From JBFMFR01 sp040752025 (GTDB taxonomy: Bacteria > Chloroflexota > Anaerolineae > Anaerolineales > UBA4823), in assembly GCA_040752025.1 (NCBI GenBank), contig JBFMFR010000023.1, positions 35,549 to 99,548 of the forward strand: a stretch of DNA of 64,000 nucleotides, read 5' to 3'. Under the pieces are notes generated by a model that did not search any database, was not told where the DNA came from, and was given only the letters and a program-made list of their open reading frames with translations. Shown here piece by piece: positions 1 through 8,873 of the stretch (within the stretch, counting starts at the first letter, position 1; each line of letters begins with the position of its first letter). A program made the position numbers and the translations under genes.

Positions 1-1800
1 GACGCGGCGCGTGAGCACACCATCGATCACCAGGTGCGCGCCGTGCGGCGCGGCTGGCTGCCCTTCTTCCCCCAGTTCAACCGCAGCTCGCTGGATGTGG
101 TAGGCGCGGCCCTGGCGCAAGGCGCAAAGAGCGATGAGCAGATCATCCAGTTTGTGGTTGAGCAACTGGCGCAGAACAAGCTGCACTTCTCGGTGGAGAA
201 CCCCGATGCGCCGGAAAACTGGCCGCGGGTGTGGTTCATCTGGCGCGGCAACGCCATCGGCACCAGCGCCAAAGGACAGGAATATTTCCTCAAGCACTAT
301 CTGGGCACGCATACCAACGCCATCGCCCCGGAGATGGCCGAAGGTTATATCAACGAGGTAGGCTATATCCCCGAAGCGCCAACCGGCAAGATGGACCTGG
401 TAGTTGACTTGAACTTCCGCATGGATACTTCGGCGCTGTACTCGGATATCATCTTGCCGGCGGCCACCTGGTACGAGAAGGATGACCTGAACACCACCGA
501 TCTACACTCTTTCATTAACCCGATGCAGGCAGCCGTGGCGCCAGCCTGGGAATCGAAGAGCGACTGGGAAATCTACAAAGCCATCGCCAAAAAGGTCAGT
601 GAATTGGCGACAATTCACCTGCCCGAACCGGTCAAAGATATCGTCATGCTGCCCTTGCAGCACGATACGCCGGATGAACTGGCGCAGCCGGAAATCTGCG
701 ACTGGAAGACCGGCGATGTGGCGCCTGTCCCCGGCAAAACCATGCCCAAGTTCCGCGTGGTTGAGCGCGATTATGTCAACCTGTACGAGCGCATGGTCAG
801 CCTGGGGCGCGGCGTGGAGAAGAACGGCGTCAACGCGCACGGCCTGAACATCCCGGTAGCCAAAGAATATCAGGATTTGCAGGAACGCCAGCCGCGCCGG
901 GTGGGACGCAACGGCACATCGGCCGTTTATCCGTCGCTGTATGCGGCGCGTGAAGTGGCGGAGGCCATCCTGTACCTCGATCCATCCTCCAACGGCGAAC
1001 TGGCGCACCGGGCTTTTGAGGCCGAAGAACACAAAACCGGCCTGGCTTTGACCGACCTGGCGAGCGGGCTGCGCGAGGTGCGCTACAGTTTTGCCGATAT
1101 CGTCGCCCAACCCCGGCGGGTGCTCACCACGCCCACCTGGTCGGCGATCATCAACCAGGGGCGCGCCTATGCCCCGTTTACACTGAACGTGGATCGCCTG
1201 ATACCCTGGCGCACCCTGACCGGCCGCCAGCACTTCTACCTGGATCACGAGAACTATCTGTTGTGGGGTGAGCACCTGCCCACCTACAAGCCGCGCCCCG
1301 ATCACACCATGCTGGATGAGACCCAGAAGAGCCTGGCCGAAGCGCAGGGCAAGATGCTGAATTACATTACCCCACACGGTAAGTGGAGCATCCACTCTAC
1401 TTATTCGGACAACATCCGCATGATGACGCTCTCGCGCGGCGGCTACCCGGTGTGGTTGAACGATAAAGACGCCGGCGAGATGGGCATCCAGGATAACGAT
1501 TGGGTGGAGCTGTTCAACGATAACGGTGTGTTTGTGCAGCGAGCGATTGTTTCTGCGCGCATCCCGCCAGGCACGGTGTTCGTCTATCATGCCACCGAGC
1601 GCACCGTAGGCATTCCCAAATCGCCTTTGCGCAAGAAGCGCGCCGGGATGAACAACTCGCTCACCCGCGCTCGCCTGAAGCCAGTGCTGATGTCCGGCGG
1701 TTATGCGCAATTCACCTATTCTTTCAACTACTGGGGCCCGACCGGCGTCAACCGCGATACATTCGTTTTCGTGCGCCGGATCGAAAAGCCCGAGTTCTAA
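1..1800 (+). CDS. narG: Respiratory nitrate reductase alpha subunit NarG, C-terminal part
   Basis: Molybdenum bis-MGD catalytic subunit that reduces nitrate to nitrite. The reading frame is open to the left edge, so the N-terminal half, with the [4Fe-4S] site and the Mo-binding Asp, lies outside the window. About 599 C-terminal residues remain. The frame contains the family-typical stretch LYERMVSLGRGVEKNG and ends in the NarG-like signature FTYSFNYWGPTGVNRD. It is followed after 12 bases, containing an AGGAG ribosome site, by narH. I see this as the first visible gene of a nar operon; the assignment is firm because narH, narJ and narI follow in order. Confidence 0.96.
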   Translation, partial: DAAREHTIDHQVRAVRRGWLPFFPQFNRSSLDVVGAALAQGAKSDEQIIQFVVEQLAQNKLHFSVENPDAPENWPRVWFIWRGNAIGTSAKGQEYFLKHYLGTHTNAIAPEMAEGYINEVGYIPEAPTGKMDLVVDLNFRMDTSALYSDIILPAATWYEKDDLNTTDLHSFINPMQAAVAPAWESKSDWEIYKAIAKKVSELATIHLPEPVKDIVMLPLQHDTPDELAQPEICDWKTGDVAPVPGKTMPKFRVVERDYVNLYERMVSLGRGVEKNGVNAHGLNIPVAKEYQDLQERQPRRVGRNGTSAVYPSLYAAREVAEAILYLDPSSNGELAHRAFEAEEHKTGLALTDLASGLREVRYSFADIVAQPRRVLTTPTWSAIINQGRAYAPFTLNVDRLIPWRTLTGRQHFYLDHENYLLWGEHLPTYKPRPDHTMLDETQKSLAEAQGKMLNYITPHGKWSIHSTYSDNIRMMTLSRGGYPVWLNDKDAGEMGIQDNDWVELFNDNGVFVQRAIVSARIPPGTVFVYHATERTVGIPKSPLRKKRAGMNNSLTRARLKPVLMSGGYAQFTYSFNYWGPTGVNRDTFVFVRRIEKPEF

Positions 1801-1812
1801 AGGAGCCACCTG

Positions 1813-3327
1813 ATGAACGTACGTGCACACATGAGTATGCTGTTTCACCTGGACAAGTGCATTGGCTGCCATACCTGTTCGATTGCTTGCAAGAACCTGT
1901 GGACGGATCGCAAGGGGGCGGAGTACATGTGGTGGAACAACGTAGAAACCCGCCCAGGAAGCGGCTACCCCACGCTGTGGGAAGACCAGCAGCATTATCA
2001 AGGTGGGTGGGAATTCAAACACAGCAAGCTAAACCTGCGGCTGCATTCTAAACTCGGCGGGCTGGCAAACCTGTTCTTCAACCCGGCTCTGCCAACGCTG
2101 GAAGATTATTACGAACCGTTCACCTTCCGCTACCAGGATTTGTTCAATGCCCCAGCCGGAGACGACCAGCCCACCGCCATCCCCATTTCGATGGTCACCG
2201 GGCAGCCAATCGAGATCGAAAGCGGGCCAAACTGGGACGATGACCTGGGCGGTTCGAATATCTACGCTCGCAACGATCCCAGCCTGGAGGGCGTGGCGCC
2301 AGAAATACGCGCCCAGATGCAGGAACTCGAGCGCGTGGTATTCAACTACCTGCCGCGCATCTGCAATCACTGCCTGAACCCGGCCTGCGTGGCCGCCTGT
2401 CCTTCCGGGGCGATCTACAAGCGCGGCGAGGATGGCATCGTGCTGGTCAACGAGAACAAGTGCCGCGCCTGGCGCATGTGCGTGGCCGCCTGCCCCTATA
2501 AAAAGGTGTTCTATAACTGGTCAACCGGCAAATCTGAAAAGTGTATTCTGTGCTTCCCGCGCCTGGAAACCGGCCAGGCCCCGGCCTGCGCCCACTCCTG
2601 CGTGGGCCGTATCCGCTACATGGGCGTGCTGCTCTATGACGCCGAGCGCATTCCAGAGGCTGCCAAAGTAGAGGATCACGAACTGGTAGCTGCCCACAAT
2701 GCCGTCATCCTGGACCCCAACGATGCGCAGGTGATCGCCGCAGCGAAGGCCAACGGCATCGATGACGGCTGGCTGGAAGCGGCGCGCAAATCGCCGGTGT
2801 ACCAGTTCATCAAAACCTGGGGGCTGGCTCTGCCGCTGCACCCCGAATTCCGCACGATGGCGATGATGTATTACATCCCGCCGCTCTCGCCGGTGGTCAG
2901 CGTGATCGAAGAAGAGCTGGTGCGGCTGGACCTGATCGACAGCCCCGCCGCACACGATTTCGAACTGCTCAACCGTCTGGATGCCGCCCGCCTGCCCATC
3001 CGCTACCTGGCCAACCTGTTCAGCGCCGGCAACGAAGAACCGATCCGCGGCGCGCTGCGCAAGATGCTGGCGGTGCGCACTTACATGCGCCACAAGACAG
3101 TCGAAGGCCAGATTACACAACAAACACTGCAACTGTTGGCCGAAGCCGGCCTGAACCAGGAACAGGCTGAAGCCATTTACGCCATGACCACCCTGCCCAC
3201 GCTAGAAGAACGCTTTGTGCTGCCGCCCTATCACCGAGAGATGGCGGTGGAAAGCTGGAAGGATCCCCTGGCGCACAAGGGCGAAGCCGGGCTGGGCTAT
3301 GTGCAGGCCCCGAAGCGAGGTGAATGA
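1813..3327 (+). CDS. narH: Respiratory nitrate reductase beta subunit NarH
   Basis: Iron-sulfur electron-transfer subunit (504 aa) that passes electrons from the NarI hemes to NarG. Four cysteine groups are visible: CIGCHTCSIAC near residues 15-26, CNHCLNPACVAAC, CRAWRMCVAAC and CILCFPRLETG followed by CAHSC. The Trp in CRAW replaces a cysteine, which is the known NarH hallmark giving one [3Fe-4S] cluster. Length matches the family (about 480-520 aa). The stop overlaps the narJ start by four bases (ATGA), indicating translational coupling. Confidence 0.97.
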   Translation: MNVRAHMSMLFHLDKCIGCHTCSIACKNLWTDRKGAEYMWWNNVETRPGSGYPTLWEDQQHYQGGWEFKHSKLNLRLHSKLGGLANLFFNPALPTLEDYYEPFTFRYQDLFNAPAGDDQPTAIPISMVTGQPIEIESGPNWDDDLGGSNIYARNDPSLEGVAPEIRAQMQELERVVFNYLPRICNHCLNPACVAACPSGAIYKRGEDGIVLVNENKCRAWRMCVAACPYKKVFYNWSTGKSEKCILCFPRLETGQAPACAHSCVGRIRYMGVLLYDAERIPEAAKVEDHELVAAHNAVILDPNDAQVIAAAKANGIDDGWLEAARKSPVYQFIKTWGLALPLHPEFRTMAMMYYIPPLSPVVSVIEEELVRLDLIDSPAAHDFELLNRLDAARLPIRYLANLFSAGNEEPIRGALRKMLAVRTYMRHKTVEGQITQQTLQLLAEAGLNQEQAEAIYAMTTLPTLEERFVLPPYHREMAVESWKDPLAHKGEAGLGYVQAPKRGE

Positions 3328-3866
3328 TGAACAACGTGAGCATTTACGCTATCCTGGCAGATGCGCTGCAATATCCCTACCCTGGGTTAGCCGGCAAGCT
3401 GCAAGTAGATTTGCACGACCTGCCTCACAACCCCGCTCGTGTGGCTTTACAAGCGTTTGTACAGACTGTCCAGCGCTTGAACCTGGGCGAATGGGAAGAG
3501 CTTTACACCCGCACGCTGGATTTGAACCCTGCCGTAGCGCCATATATCGGCTACCAGATGTGGGGCGATGGCTATCCACGCGGCAGCTTCATGGCGGCGC
3601 TTAACCGGGCCTATCACGCCGCAGGGGTCGAGGTAGATGGTGAACTGCCCGACCACCTGGGCGCTGTCTTGACCTACTTGAGCACTGGCGCGCCGCCGCC
3701 GCCCGAACTGGTCGAGAATTTCCATCCGGCCCTGGAAAAAATGACCACCACGCTGCGCAAAGCAGAAGCGCACAACCCCTACCTGTTATTGCTCGAAGCA
3801 ACGGCGCAAACGGTTGATTTCGAAGCGGTCTATCAAGCAAGAGGAGCATACCATGCAAGCAACTGA
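3324..3866 (+). CDS. narJ: Nitrate reductase assembly chaperone NarJ (NarJ/TorD family)
   Basis: Cytoplasmic redox-enzyme maturation chaperone (180 aa), in this family needed for insertion of the Mo cofactor into NarG. The sequence is all-helical in character and contains the family-like segments ILADALQYPYP near the N-terminus and LGEWEELYTRTLDLNPAVAP in the middle. The position between narH and the membrane subunit gene is diagnostic. The start overlaps the narH stop by ATGA; the end overlaps the hemerythrin gene by 14 bases, so these genes are tightly coupled. Confidence 0.9.
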   Translation: MMNNVSIYAILADALQYPYPGLAGKLQVDLHDLPHNPARVALQAFVQTVQRLNLGEWEELYTRTLDLNPAVAPYIGYQMWGDGYPRGSFMAALNRAYHAAGVEVDGELPDHLGAVLTYLSTGAPPPPELVENFHPALEKMTTTLRKAEAHNPYLLLLEATAQTVDFEAVYQARGAYHASN

Positions 3867-4419
3867 CATTTTAAAATCTGAACACCGAGTCATCGAAGGC
3901 GTACTGGAAGCTTTATCCGAAGCCGCCGAAAAATTGGAAACCGGCCAGGTGCTGCGGCCGGGCTTTTTCCTGGATGCGGCCGAGTTTATCAAGAATTTCG
4001 CCGATGGCTGCCACCACCGTAAAGAAGAAGGCGTGCTGTTCAAAGCAATGGAAGCCGGCGGCGTGCCTGTGCAAGGCGGCCCGATCGGGGTGATGCTGGC
4101 CGAGCACGAACAGGGCCGGGCCTACACTCGCGCCATGCGCCAGGCCGCCGAGCAACTGCAAGCCGGGAATGAGGCGGCGCGCCAGCCTCTGGCGCAGGCC
4201 GCGCGTGGCTACGCCGCCCTGCTCTACCAGCATATTATGAAAGAGGACAACATCCTCTTCCCGATGGCAGACCGGGCTATCCCAGCCAGCCAGCACGCCC
4301 AGGTTCTAAACGATTTCGAAAACGTAGAGCACGATGAAACTGGCCCAGGCGTACACGAAAAATACCTGGCCCTGGCGCAAGCCCTACAGGATGAAGTTGC
4401 CTCCATAGAACAGGAGTGA
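3853..4419 (+). CDS. Hemerythrin HHE-domain protein inside the nar operon
   Basis: Predicted non-heme di-iron four-helix protein (188 aa). The start at 3853 is chosen because AAGAGGAG lies just upstream; an in-frame ATG at 3814 would overlap narJ further. Iron-ligand-like residues are EHRVIEG near the N-terminus, HHRKEEGVLF, LAEHEQGR and HIMKEDNILFPMAD, which is the spacing expected for hemerythrin HHE domains. The gene sits between narJ and narI, so it is made with the nitrate reductase. A role in binding O2 or NO released during nitrate respiration is an inference from the family and context. Confidence 0.88.
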   Translation: MQATDILKSEHRVIEGVLEALSEAAEKLETGQVLRPGFFLDAAEFIKNFADGCHHRKEEGVLFKAMEAGGVPVQGGPIGVMLAEHEQGRAYTRAMRQAAEQLQAGNEAARQPLAQAARGYAALLYQHIMKEDNILFPMADRAIPASQHAQVLNDFENVEHDETGPGVHEKYLALAQALQDEVASIEQE

Positions 4420-4422
4420 GCG

Positions 4423-5109
4423 ATGGATTGGAACAACCTGTTGTTTGTTATCTTTCCGTATGTCTCGATCATCCTGGCGCTGGTGGTCACGATATATCGT
4501 TCGATCGTCAGGCCATTCAGCATCTCCAGCCTGTCATCGCAACTGCTGGAAAACAAGAAGCTTTATTGGGGTTCGATCTCCTTTCACTGGGGCATCGTGC
4601 TGATCCTGCTCATGCATCTGACCGCCATCCTGTTTCCCAAAGGCATTCTGTTGTGGAATGCCGCTCCCCTGCGCCTGTACCTGCTGGAACTTACCGGCCT
4701 GGCGTTGGGATTGTGGTGCCTGGGCGGGCTGCTGATCTTAATCTGGCGGCGTTTGAGCAGCCGGCGCGTGTGGACAGTCACCACGCCGATGGATATGGTT
4801 GTGCTGCTCCTGCTGCTGGTTTCGGTGGCCACCGGCGTGATCACGGCTACGGCTTACCGCTTCGGATCCTACTGGTTCACCGGCGTGTTCACCCCATATA
4901 TCACTTCATTGTTCATTTTGCAGCCCCGCCTCGAGCTGGTCTCGCCGCTGCCCTGGACGATCAAGCTGCACCTGCTCAACTTCTTTATCCTGCTGGCGAT
5001 TTTCCCCTTCAGCCGCCTGGTGCATATCATCACCTATCCACTGAGCTATTTGCTGCGCCCCTGGCAGGTTGTCATCTGGTATCGCAGCCGGATGTCGACG
5101 AACCATTAG
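4423..5109 (+). CDS. narI: Respiratory nitrate reductase gamma subunit NarI
   Basis: Membrane cytochrome b subunit (228 aa) that oxidises quinol and hands electrons to NarH. Five hydrophobic segments are visible. Candidate heme b ligands are the histidines in SFHWGIVLILLMHL (helix 2) and in LHLLNFFILLAIFPFSRLVH (helix 5), the two helices that carry the heme ligands in this family. Length fits NarI (about 225-240 aa). AGGAG precedes the ATG by seven bases. It is separated from narJ by the hemerythrin gene, which is an unusual order. Confidence 0.95.
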   Translation: MDWNNLLFVIFPYVSIILALVVTIYRSIVRPFSISSLSSQLLENKKLYWGSISFHWGIVLILLMHLTAILFPKGILLWNAAPLRLYLLELTGLALGLWCLGGLLILIWRRLSSRRVWTVTTPMDMVVLLLLLVSVATGVITATAYRFGSYWFTGVFTPYITSLFILQPRLELVSPLPWTIKLHLLNFFILLAIFPFSRLVHIITYPLSYLLRPWQVVIWYRSRMSTNH

Positions 5110-5128
5110 CAATTCTCTCCTCGCGCAG

Positions 5129-5162
5129 GCTGCGCCGCATGGCGGCTCTTATGCGGCGCAGC
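5129..5162. repeat. GC-rich stem-loop between narI and the DUF1360 gene
   Basis: Perfect 12-bp inverted repeat GCTGCGCCGCAT / ATGCGGCGCAGC with a 10-base loop. There is no T-run after it. It lies in the only sizeable gap (71 bases) of the operon, so it may attenuate or process the transcript between the structural nar genes and the transporter part. Role is inferred. Confidence 0.6.
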
Positions 5163-5180
5163 TACATCCGGGAGCATAGT

Positions 5181-5801
5181 ATGATGAAAACCAACGCAAC
5201 GCAATCCAAAGGATTTGCCGGCCAGAACGCAGCGAATTCCGGGTTTACCGCAATCGCCCACGCAAAAAAGCTGGAAAACGCCACAAAATTGATCCTGACC
5301 ACTCTCTTCATGCTCCTATTTGCCGGCTTCGTTTACTGGTTTGCAAGGCAGAGTGGTGGGTTTGCAAAATTCCACCCCAGCTACTTTGACCTGGCGCTGT
5401 TGGGACTGGCTGTCATGCGCCTGGGGCGGCTGGTAGCCTTCAGCCAGGTGATGGAACCGCTGCGCGCCCCCTTTGTAGAAACTGTTCCCGATGAAAGCGG
5501 AGCAGGCGAAAATGTTGTAGCGCGCGGCAGTGGTCTCCGCCAGGCATTAGGACAAATGATCTCCTGCCCAATCTGCGCCGGAACGTGGATCGCTGCCGGG
5601 CTTACTTACGGGCTGTATACCTTCCCCGACCCCACCCGGCTGTTTCTATTCATGAACGCCGGCATTGGCATCGCAGAACTGCTGCACTCGCTTACAGAGA
5701 CGCTTAGCTGGTCAGGCTCACAGGCTCGAATTCAAACGGGCAAAACCTTGAGATCCATCAAAGAAGAACATCTTATCGCAAAGGAGAACGAATCCGAATG
5801 A
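5181..5801 (+). CDS. DUF1360 membrane protein
   Basis: 206-aa membrane protein of unknown function. The start at 5181 (tandem ATG ATG with GGAG seven bases upstream) is preferred over an open frame extending back to 4416, which merely overlaps narI. Hydrophobic segments lie near residues 35-55 and 70-90, and a loop holds ISCPICAGTWIAAG, the cysteine motif typical of DUF1360 proteins. The 3' end overlaps narK by four bases (ATGA), so it belongs to the nar operon. The N-terminus is soluble and polar. Function in nitrate metabolism is not established. Confidence 0.75.
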   Translation: MMKTNATQSKGFAGQNAANSGFTAIAHAKKLENATKLILTTLFMLLFAGFVYWFARQSGGFAKFHPSYFDLALLGLAVMRLGRLVAFSQVMEPLRAPFVETVPDESGAGENVVARGSGLRQALGQMISCPICAGTWIAAGLTYGLYTFPDPTRLFLFMNAGIGIAELLHSLTETLSWSGSQARIQTGKTLRSIKEEHLIAKENESE

Positions 5802-7105
5802 ACACAATCAAAGGTGTCCCCTCTCAAGGACTGTTCGGCGCCACGCTGGGTTTCTTTGCGGGATTTGCGGCAGTATCCCTCTTCGGGCCTACTGCCAGCC
5901 GGTTCAATGAAATCCTTCATCTCGATCCTGTCCTGGTAGGATTGCTGATCGCGATCCCTTCGCTCTCGGGGTCGCTGCTGCGCATCCCTTTTGGAGCATG
6001 GGTTGATTCGACCGGCGGGCGCAAGCCGTTTTTGATTCTGCTCTGGCTGGCTGTGGCCGGCATGGCCGGCCTGCTGGGTACGGTGTATTTCTTGTACCCC
6101 CAAAACCTGAGCGCTGGTGTCTACCCGCTGCTGCTGTTTTTGGGTTTTTTGTCCGGCTGCGGTATTGCCACCTTCTCGGTTGGCATCGGGCAAGTATCTT
6201 ACTGGTTCCCGCAATCCCGCCAGGGCGCGGCGCTGGGCGCTTACGCCGGGCTGGGCAACCTGGCGCCGGGTTTGTTTTCTTTTCTGCTGCCGGTGGTTTT
6301 AGGCAGTTGGGGATTGGCCGGCGCGTACCTGGCATGGTTGTTATTCTTACTGGCAGGCACACTCATATACCAGTTTATTGGAAGAAATGCCTGGTATTTT
6401 CAACTGAAACAACAGGGGCTTGCAGAAGAGACAGCCCGAGCGCGGGCGGGCGAGATGGGCCAACAAATCTATCCGTGTGGGAACGCCCGCCAGAGCCTGG
6501 TGAACGCCGCTAAAATCTGGCAGACCTGGCTGCTGGTAGCAATCTACTTTACGACTTTCGGTGGTTTTATCGCCATGACCGCCTGGCTGCCCACGTATTG
6601 GAAGGAATTTTTTGGCCTGGAAGCTGTAACTGCCGGAGGGTTGACGGCGCTGTATTCTCTAACTGCCTCGATTATCCGTGTGCTGGGAGGCGGCCTTTCA
6701 GACCGTTTGGGCGGAGAAAAAACGGCCATTCTATCGCTGCTGATCACCCTGGCCGGCGCAGCAATCATGAGCATCTCGACGGTTCTGCCGTTTAGCCTCC
6801 TGGGGGTTGTTTTAATGGCGCTGGGCATGGGCGCTGCCAACGCGGCGGTGTTCAAGCTGATGCCGCAGTATGTACCGCAGGCCGTAGGCGGCGCGGCGGG
6901 CTGGATTGGCGGCTTGGGCGCTTTTGGCGGTTTCGCCATTCCACCTATCCTCGGCGCGTTCGTGCGTGCACAGGGCGTACAGGGATATGCCAGCGGGTTT
7001 ATCACCTTTGTTGTGCTGGCTGGGTTGGCAATCGGAATAGCCTTCGTGTTGAAACAGACACACCAACGCAAAGCGCAAATGAGCATTAAGAGGCTGCCAT
7101 CATGA
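5798..7105 (+). CDS. narK: MFS nitrate/nitrite transporter, NarK type
   Basis: Major facilitator protein (435 aa) with about 12 hydrophobic segments, predicted to import nitrate and/or export nitrite. Family-like elements are RIPFGAWVDSTGGRKPF after helix 2 and GGGLSDRLGGEKTA after helix 8, the two MFS cytoplasmic loops, and a glycine-rich helix GLGNLAPGLFSFLLP resembling the nitrate signature region. It is coupled to DUF1360 by an ATGA overlap and is the last intact gene of the nar operon. Its own stop overlaps a further ATG at 7102. Confidence 0.9.
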   Translation: MNTIKGVPSQGLFGATLGFFAGFAAVSLFGPTASRFNEILHLDPVLVGLLIAIPSLSGSLLRIPFGAWVDSTGGRKPFLILLWLAVAGMAGLLGTVYFLYPQNLSAGVYPLLLFLGFLSGCGIATFSVGIGQVSYWFPQSRQGAALGAYAGLGNLAPGLFSFLLPVVLGSWGLAGAYLAWLLFLLAGTLIYQFIGRNAWYFQLKQQGLAEETARARAGEMGQQIYPCGNARQSLVNAAKIWQTWLLVAIYFTTFGGFIAMTAWLPTYWKEFFGLEAVTAGGLTALYSLTASIIRVLGGGLSDRLGGEKTAILSLLITLAGAAIMSISTVLPFSLLGVVLMALGMGAANAAVFKLMPQYVPQAVGGAAGWIGGLGAFGGFAIPPILGAFVRAQGVQGYASGFITFVVLAGLAIGIAFVLKQTHQRKAQMSIKRLPS

Positions 7106-7188
7106 TCGAAGAACCATTCTCGCAACCGGCCCCTCCCTGTAGCGGGCCTTTACGGCGAGAGGCGCTAAACGATACTGTACACCCATAG
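7102..7188 (+). pseudogene. Truncated downstream nar-operon ORF (5' stub)
   Basis: An ATG overlaps the narK stop in the same ATGA arrangement used by narJ and narK, but the frame stops after 28 codons (begins MIEEPFSQPAPPCSGPL). I do not recognise the product. Because every other gene junction of this kind in the operon leads to a full gene, I read it as the 5' remnant of a gene disrupted by whatever brought in the adjacent AT-richer region. A genuine 28-aa peptide cannot be excluded. Confidence 0.4.
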
Positions 7189-7584
7189 AAATGCAGAGGT
7201 TCCGTGCTAATAGTGTATAAAGAGGTGATATGATGAACTTAACTTTTCGCCAACTTGGGTCTTGACAGCATATGTGGAATTCTGATCAAAAAATTGGCGA
7301 TTATTCCCATATGTGGGGTGCCATATCTTGGTAGATGAACCGATTTTTTCTTCAAATATCCCGTATATTGAGCCTGTCTATTGCTTGCCATAACGGTAGA
7401 TTACGCCATCGTCGGGTTTTAGGTGTTCGGATAGGTCTGGCCGGCATAGGCACACTGGGAAAAGATGGGCGAAAATAGAACAAACACCAACTGATCATTT
7501 CTTAAGCCGATGGTTGCTTTGTGGATGGTATCAGCAATCACTACTGGTTGTTCGATTGGGCACCGCGTCTACTGGCAATTGTCT
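7189..7584. other. AT-richer non-coding junction between nar operon and replicon
   Basis: About 400 bases without a convincing gene and visibly lower in GC than both sides. It holds a strong ribosome site AGAGGTGAT before a tandem ATG at 7230 that opens an 11-codon frame ending at 7265. It also contains two copies of CATATGTGG (7269-7277 and 7308-7316), and a TTGACA hexamer at 7262 without a good partner. These look like remains of broken genes at an insertion boundary. No direct repeat matching the other side of the replicon (about 18.6-18.9 kb) was found by eye. Confidence 0.5.
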
Positions 7585-8346
7585 CTATCCATGTATCCAA
7601 CTTTCAACCCATAATGCAAGGGCACCTGGATAGCTGGTGTTTTGCATAAGGTTTTGAAGGTCGGTGGCATAACCTGCTATATGGCTGCCCCGACATTCTT
7701 GAACCAATCCATATCGCGCCTTTGGGGTAAAACTGGCCAACGCCACAAAATCCTGAAAGCGGCTGATTTTCTTCCATTTGGATCTTTTCTCGTGCGCTCG
7801 GATCTCGAATTCAGCATAGATTTTTACGTTTCCTTTGGATACCAGCATATCTGGCTCTAACGAGGCGTTCACCTGTGGCAGCAACTCCGTTCGCCAATCC
7901 CGCAACCGGGCCTGCCAGCAGAAAGCCAGCAGGCCCAGGGTGTGACGGGGATAGAGCAGCCCCTCGTGTGAGTGGATCAGGCGATCCCATTCGGATTCGA
8001 CCACCGGCCATCCCAGTTCCAAGCAGGCCTGGCGGCCCAGATCGGAAAGACGGAAAAGCGCCAGCCGGCTGCTGCGGATGAAATAGGGCGTCTCCTTGAC
8101 CACCAATCCCAGCACCGGCAGATCAGTGTGAAAAACCTGCTGGATCGACAGGCTGCCTGGCGAAACCCCCAGGATGATCTCCATCACCGCCCGCAGCTCC
8201 TGGCCAACGGATAAACCGGTGATGGCCAGGAGATACAAGCCCTGCAAGATGCGCTCGCGCCGGTCGCGGCGGATCGATTGCAAGGCTTGCAAGGAGGGCG
8301 GCAGGCTGGCGGGCATCGGCGGGAAAGAGACATCGGGAATCAGCAT
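7585..8346 (-). CDS. Replication-relaxation-like protein (winged helix plus nuclease-like fold)
   Basis: 253-aa protein, last gene of the replicon operon. The N-terminal 100 residues look like a winged-helix region (LQGLYLLAITGLSVGQEL, then FRLSDLGRQACLELGWP). The C-terminal half has a PD-(D/E)XK-like pattern: LEPDMLVSKGNVKIYAEFE, then KWKKISRFQDF. This layout resembles replication-relaxation family proteins of plasmids and integrative elements. Assignment is by pattern, not by strong identity. The start at 8346 lacks a clear ribosome site; an ATG at 8316 is an alternative. Confidence 0.45.
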   Translation of the reverse strand: MLIPDVSFPPMPASLPPSLQALQSIRRDRRERILQGLYLLAITGLSVGQELRAVMEIILGVSPGSLSIQQVFHTDLPVLGLVVKETPYFIRSSRLALFRLSDLGRQACLELGWPVVESEWDRLIHSHEGLLYPRHTLGLLAFCWQARLRDWRTELLPQVNASLEPDMLVSKGNVKIYAEFEIRAHEKRSKWKKISRFQDFVALASFTPKARYGLVQECRGSHIAGYATDLQNLMQNTSYPGALALWVESWIHG

Positions 8347-8396
8347 ATTGCAAAAAAATACGCAAAAGGTAGATGGGGGAGAATATCACTATATTT

Positions 8397-8861
8397 TTAA
8401 CCCGGCGATCCAGCGGTGAAATCCGGGCCGCCGTGCAGAAAGGGCACGGCCGCGTTGCGGTGCAGTAGGTCGGCCAGGCTGGCGCGCAGGTCAGGGGTGT
8501 CCTTCTGCTCTAACAGCCGGGACAGGTCGCCCATGAATGCCCGGTAGGCCGGGTCGAAGGAACCCATGAAGCTGAGCTTGCCCACGTTGACTTTGGAATG
8601 GCCGTTGCGAGAGACCAGTTTGCCCTCGGCGATCACCTGGGGCAGCGGGGTGTTGGGCGGCCAGTCACGCGCCCATTCGAGCGCCGATTGGGCCGCCGCG
8701 CCGCTGAGCAGCACAGGATGTTTGCCGCCCAAGTAGGGTTTATCGGTGTACACCCAGGCGTGGATGACCGGCGCAGCTTGCGCGCCTTCCTGACCCAGGT
8801 TTACCGCCTGGACGCGTTCGATTTGCAGCCAGCCTGACAAGACCACAATGTTGTTGGACAT
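8397..8861 (-). CDS. Putative SSB-like OB-fold protein
   Basis: 154 aa. The first 100 residues follow the strand pattern of single-stranded-DNA-binding proteins: NNIVVLSGWLQIERV, then HAWVYTDKPYLGG, then PQVIAEGKLVSRNGHSKVNV and KLSFMG. The tail carries no acidic DDDIPF-type end, so it would not recruit partners as bacterial SSB does. AGGCAGG lies seven bases before the ATG. It sits directly behind the helicase loader gene among replication genes, which supports an SSB-like role. The identity is uncertain. Confidence 0.4.
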   Translation of the reverse strand: MSNNIVVLSGWLQIERVQAVNLGQEGAQAAPVIHAWVYTDKPYLGGKHPVLLSGAAAQSALEWARDWPPNTPLPQVIAEGKLVSRNGHSKVNVGKLSFMGSFDPAYRAFMGDLSRLLEQKDTPDLRASLADLLHRNAAVPFLHGGPDFTAGSPG

Positions 8862-8873
8862 AAACCTGCCTTT

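Noticed and set aside
502..2022. Long minus-strand open frame opposite narG/narH
   Set aside because: Composition is that of a codon-shadow of high-GC genes; no ribosome site, no family motif, and the opposite strand carries certain nar genes.
4416..5180. Upstream extension of the DUF1360 frame over narI
   Set aside because: This part overlaps narI completely and reads as Pro/His-rich shadow; the true start is at 5181.
7230..7265. 11-codon ORF as a leader peptide
   Set aside because: It has a strong ribosome site but no downstream gene on the same strand and no attenuator structure; more likely a broken gene start.
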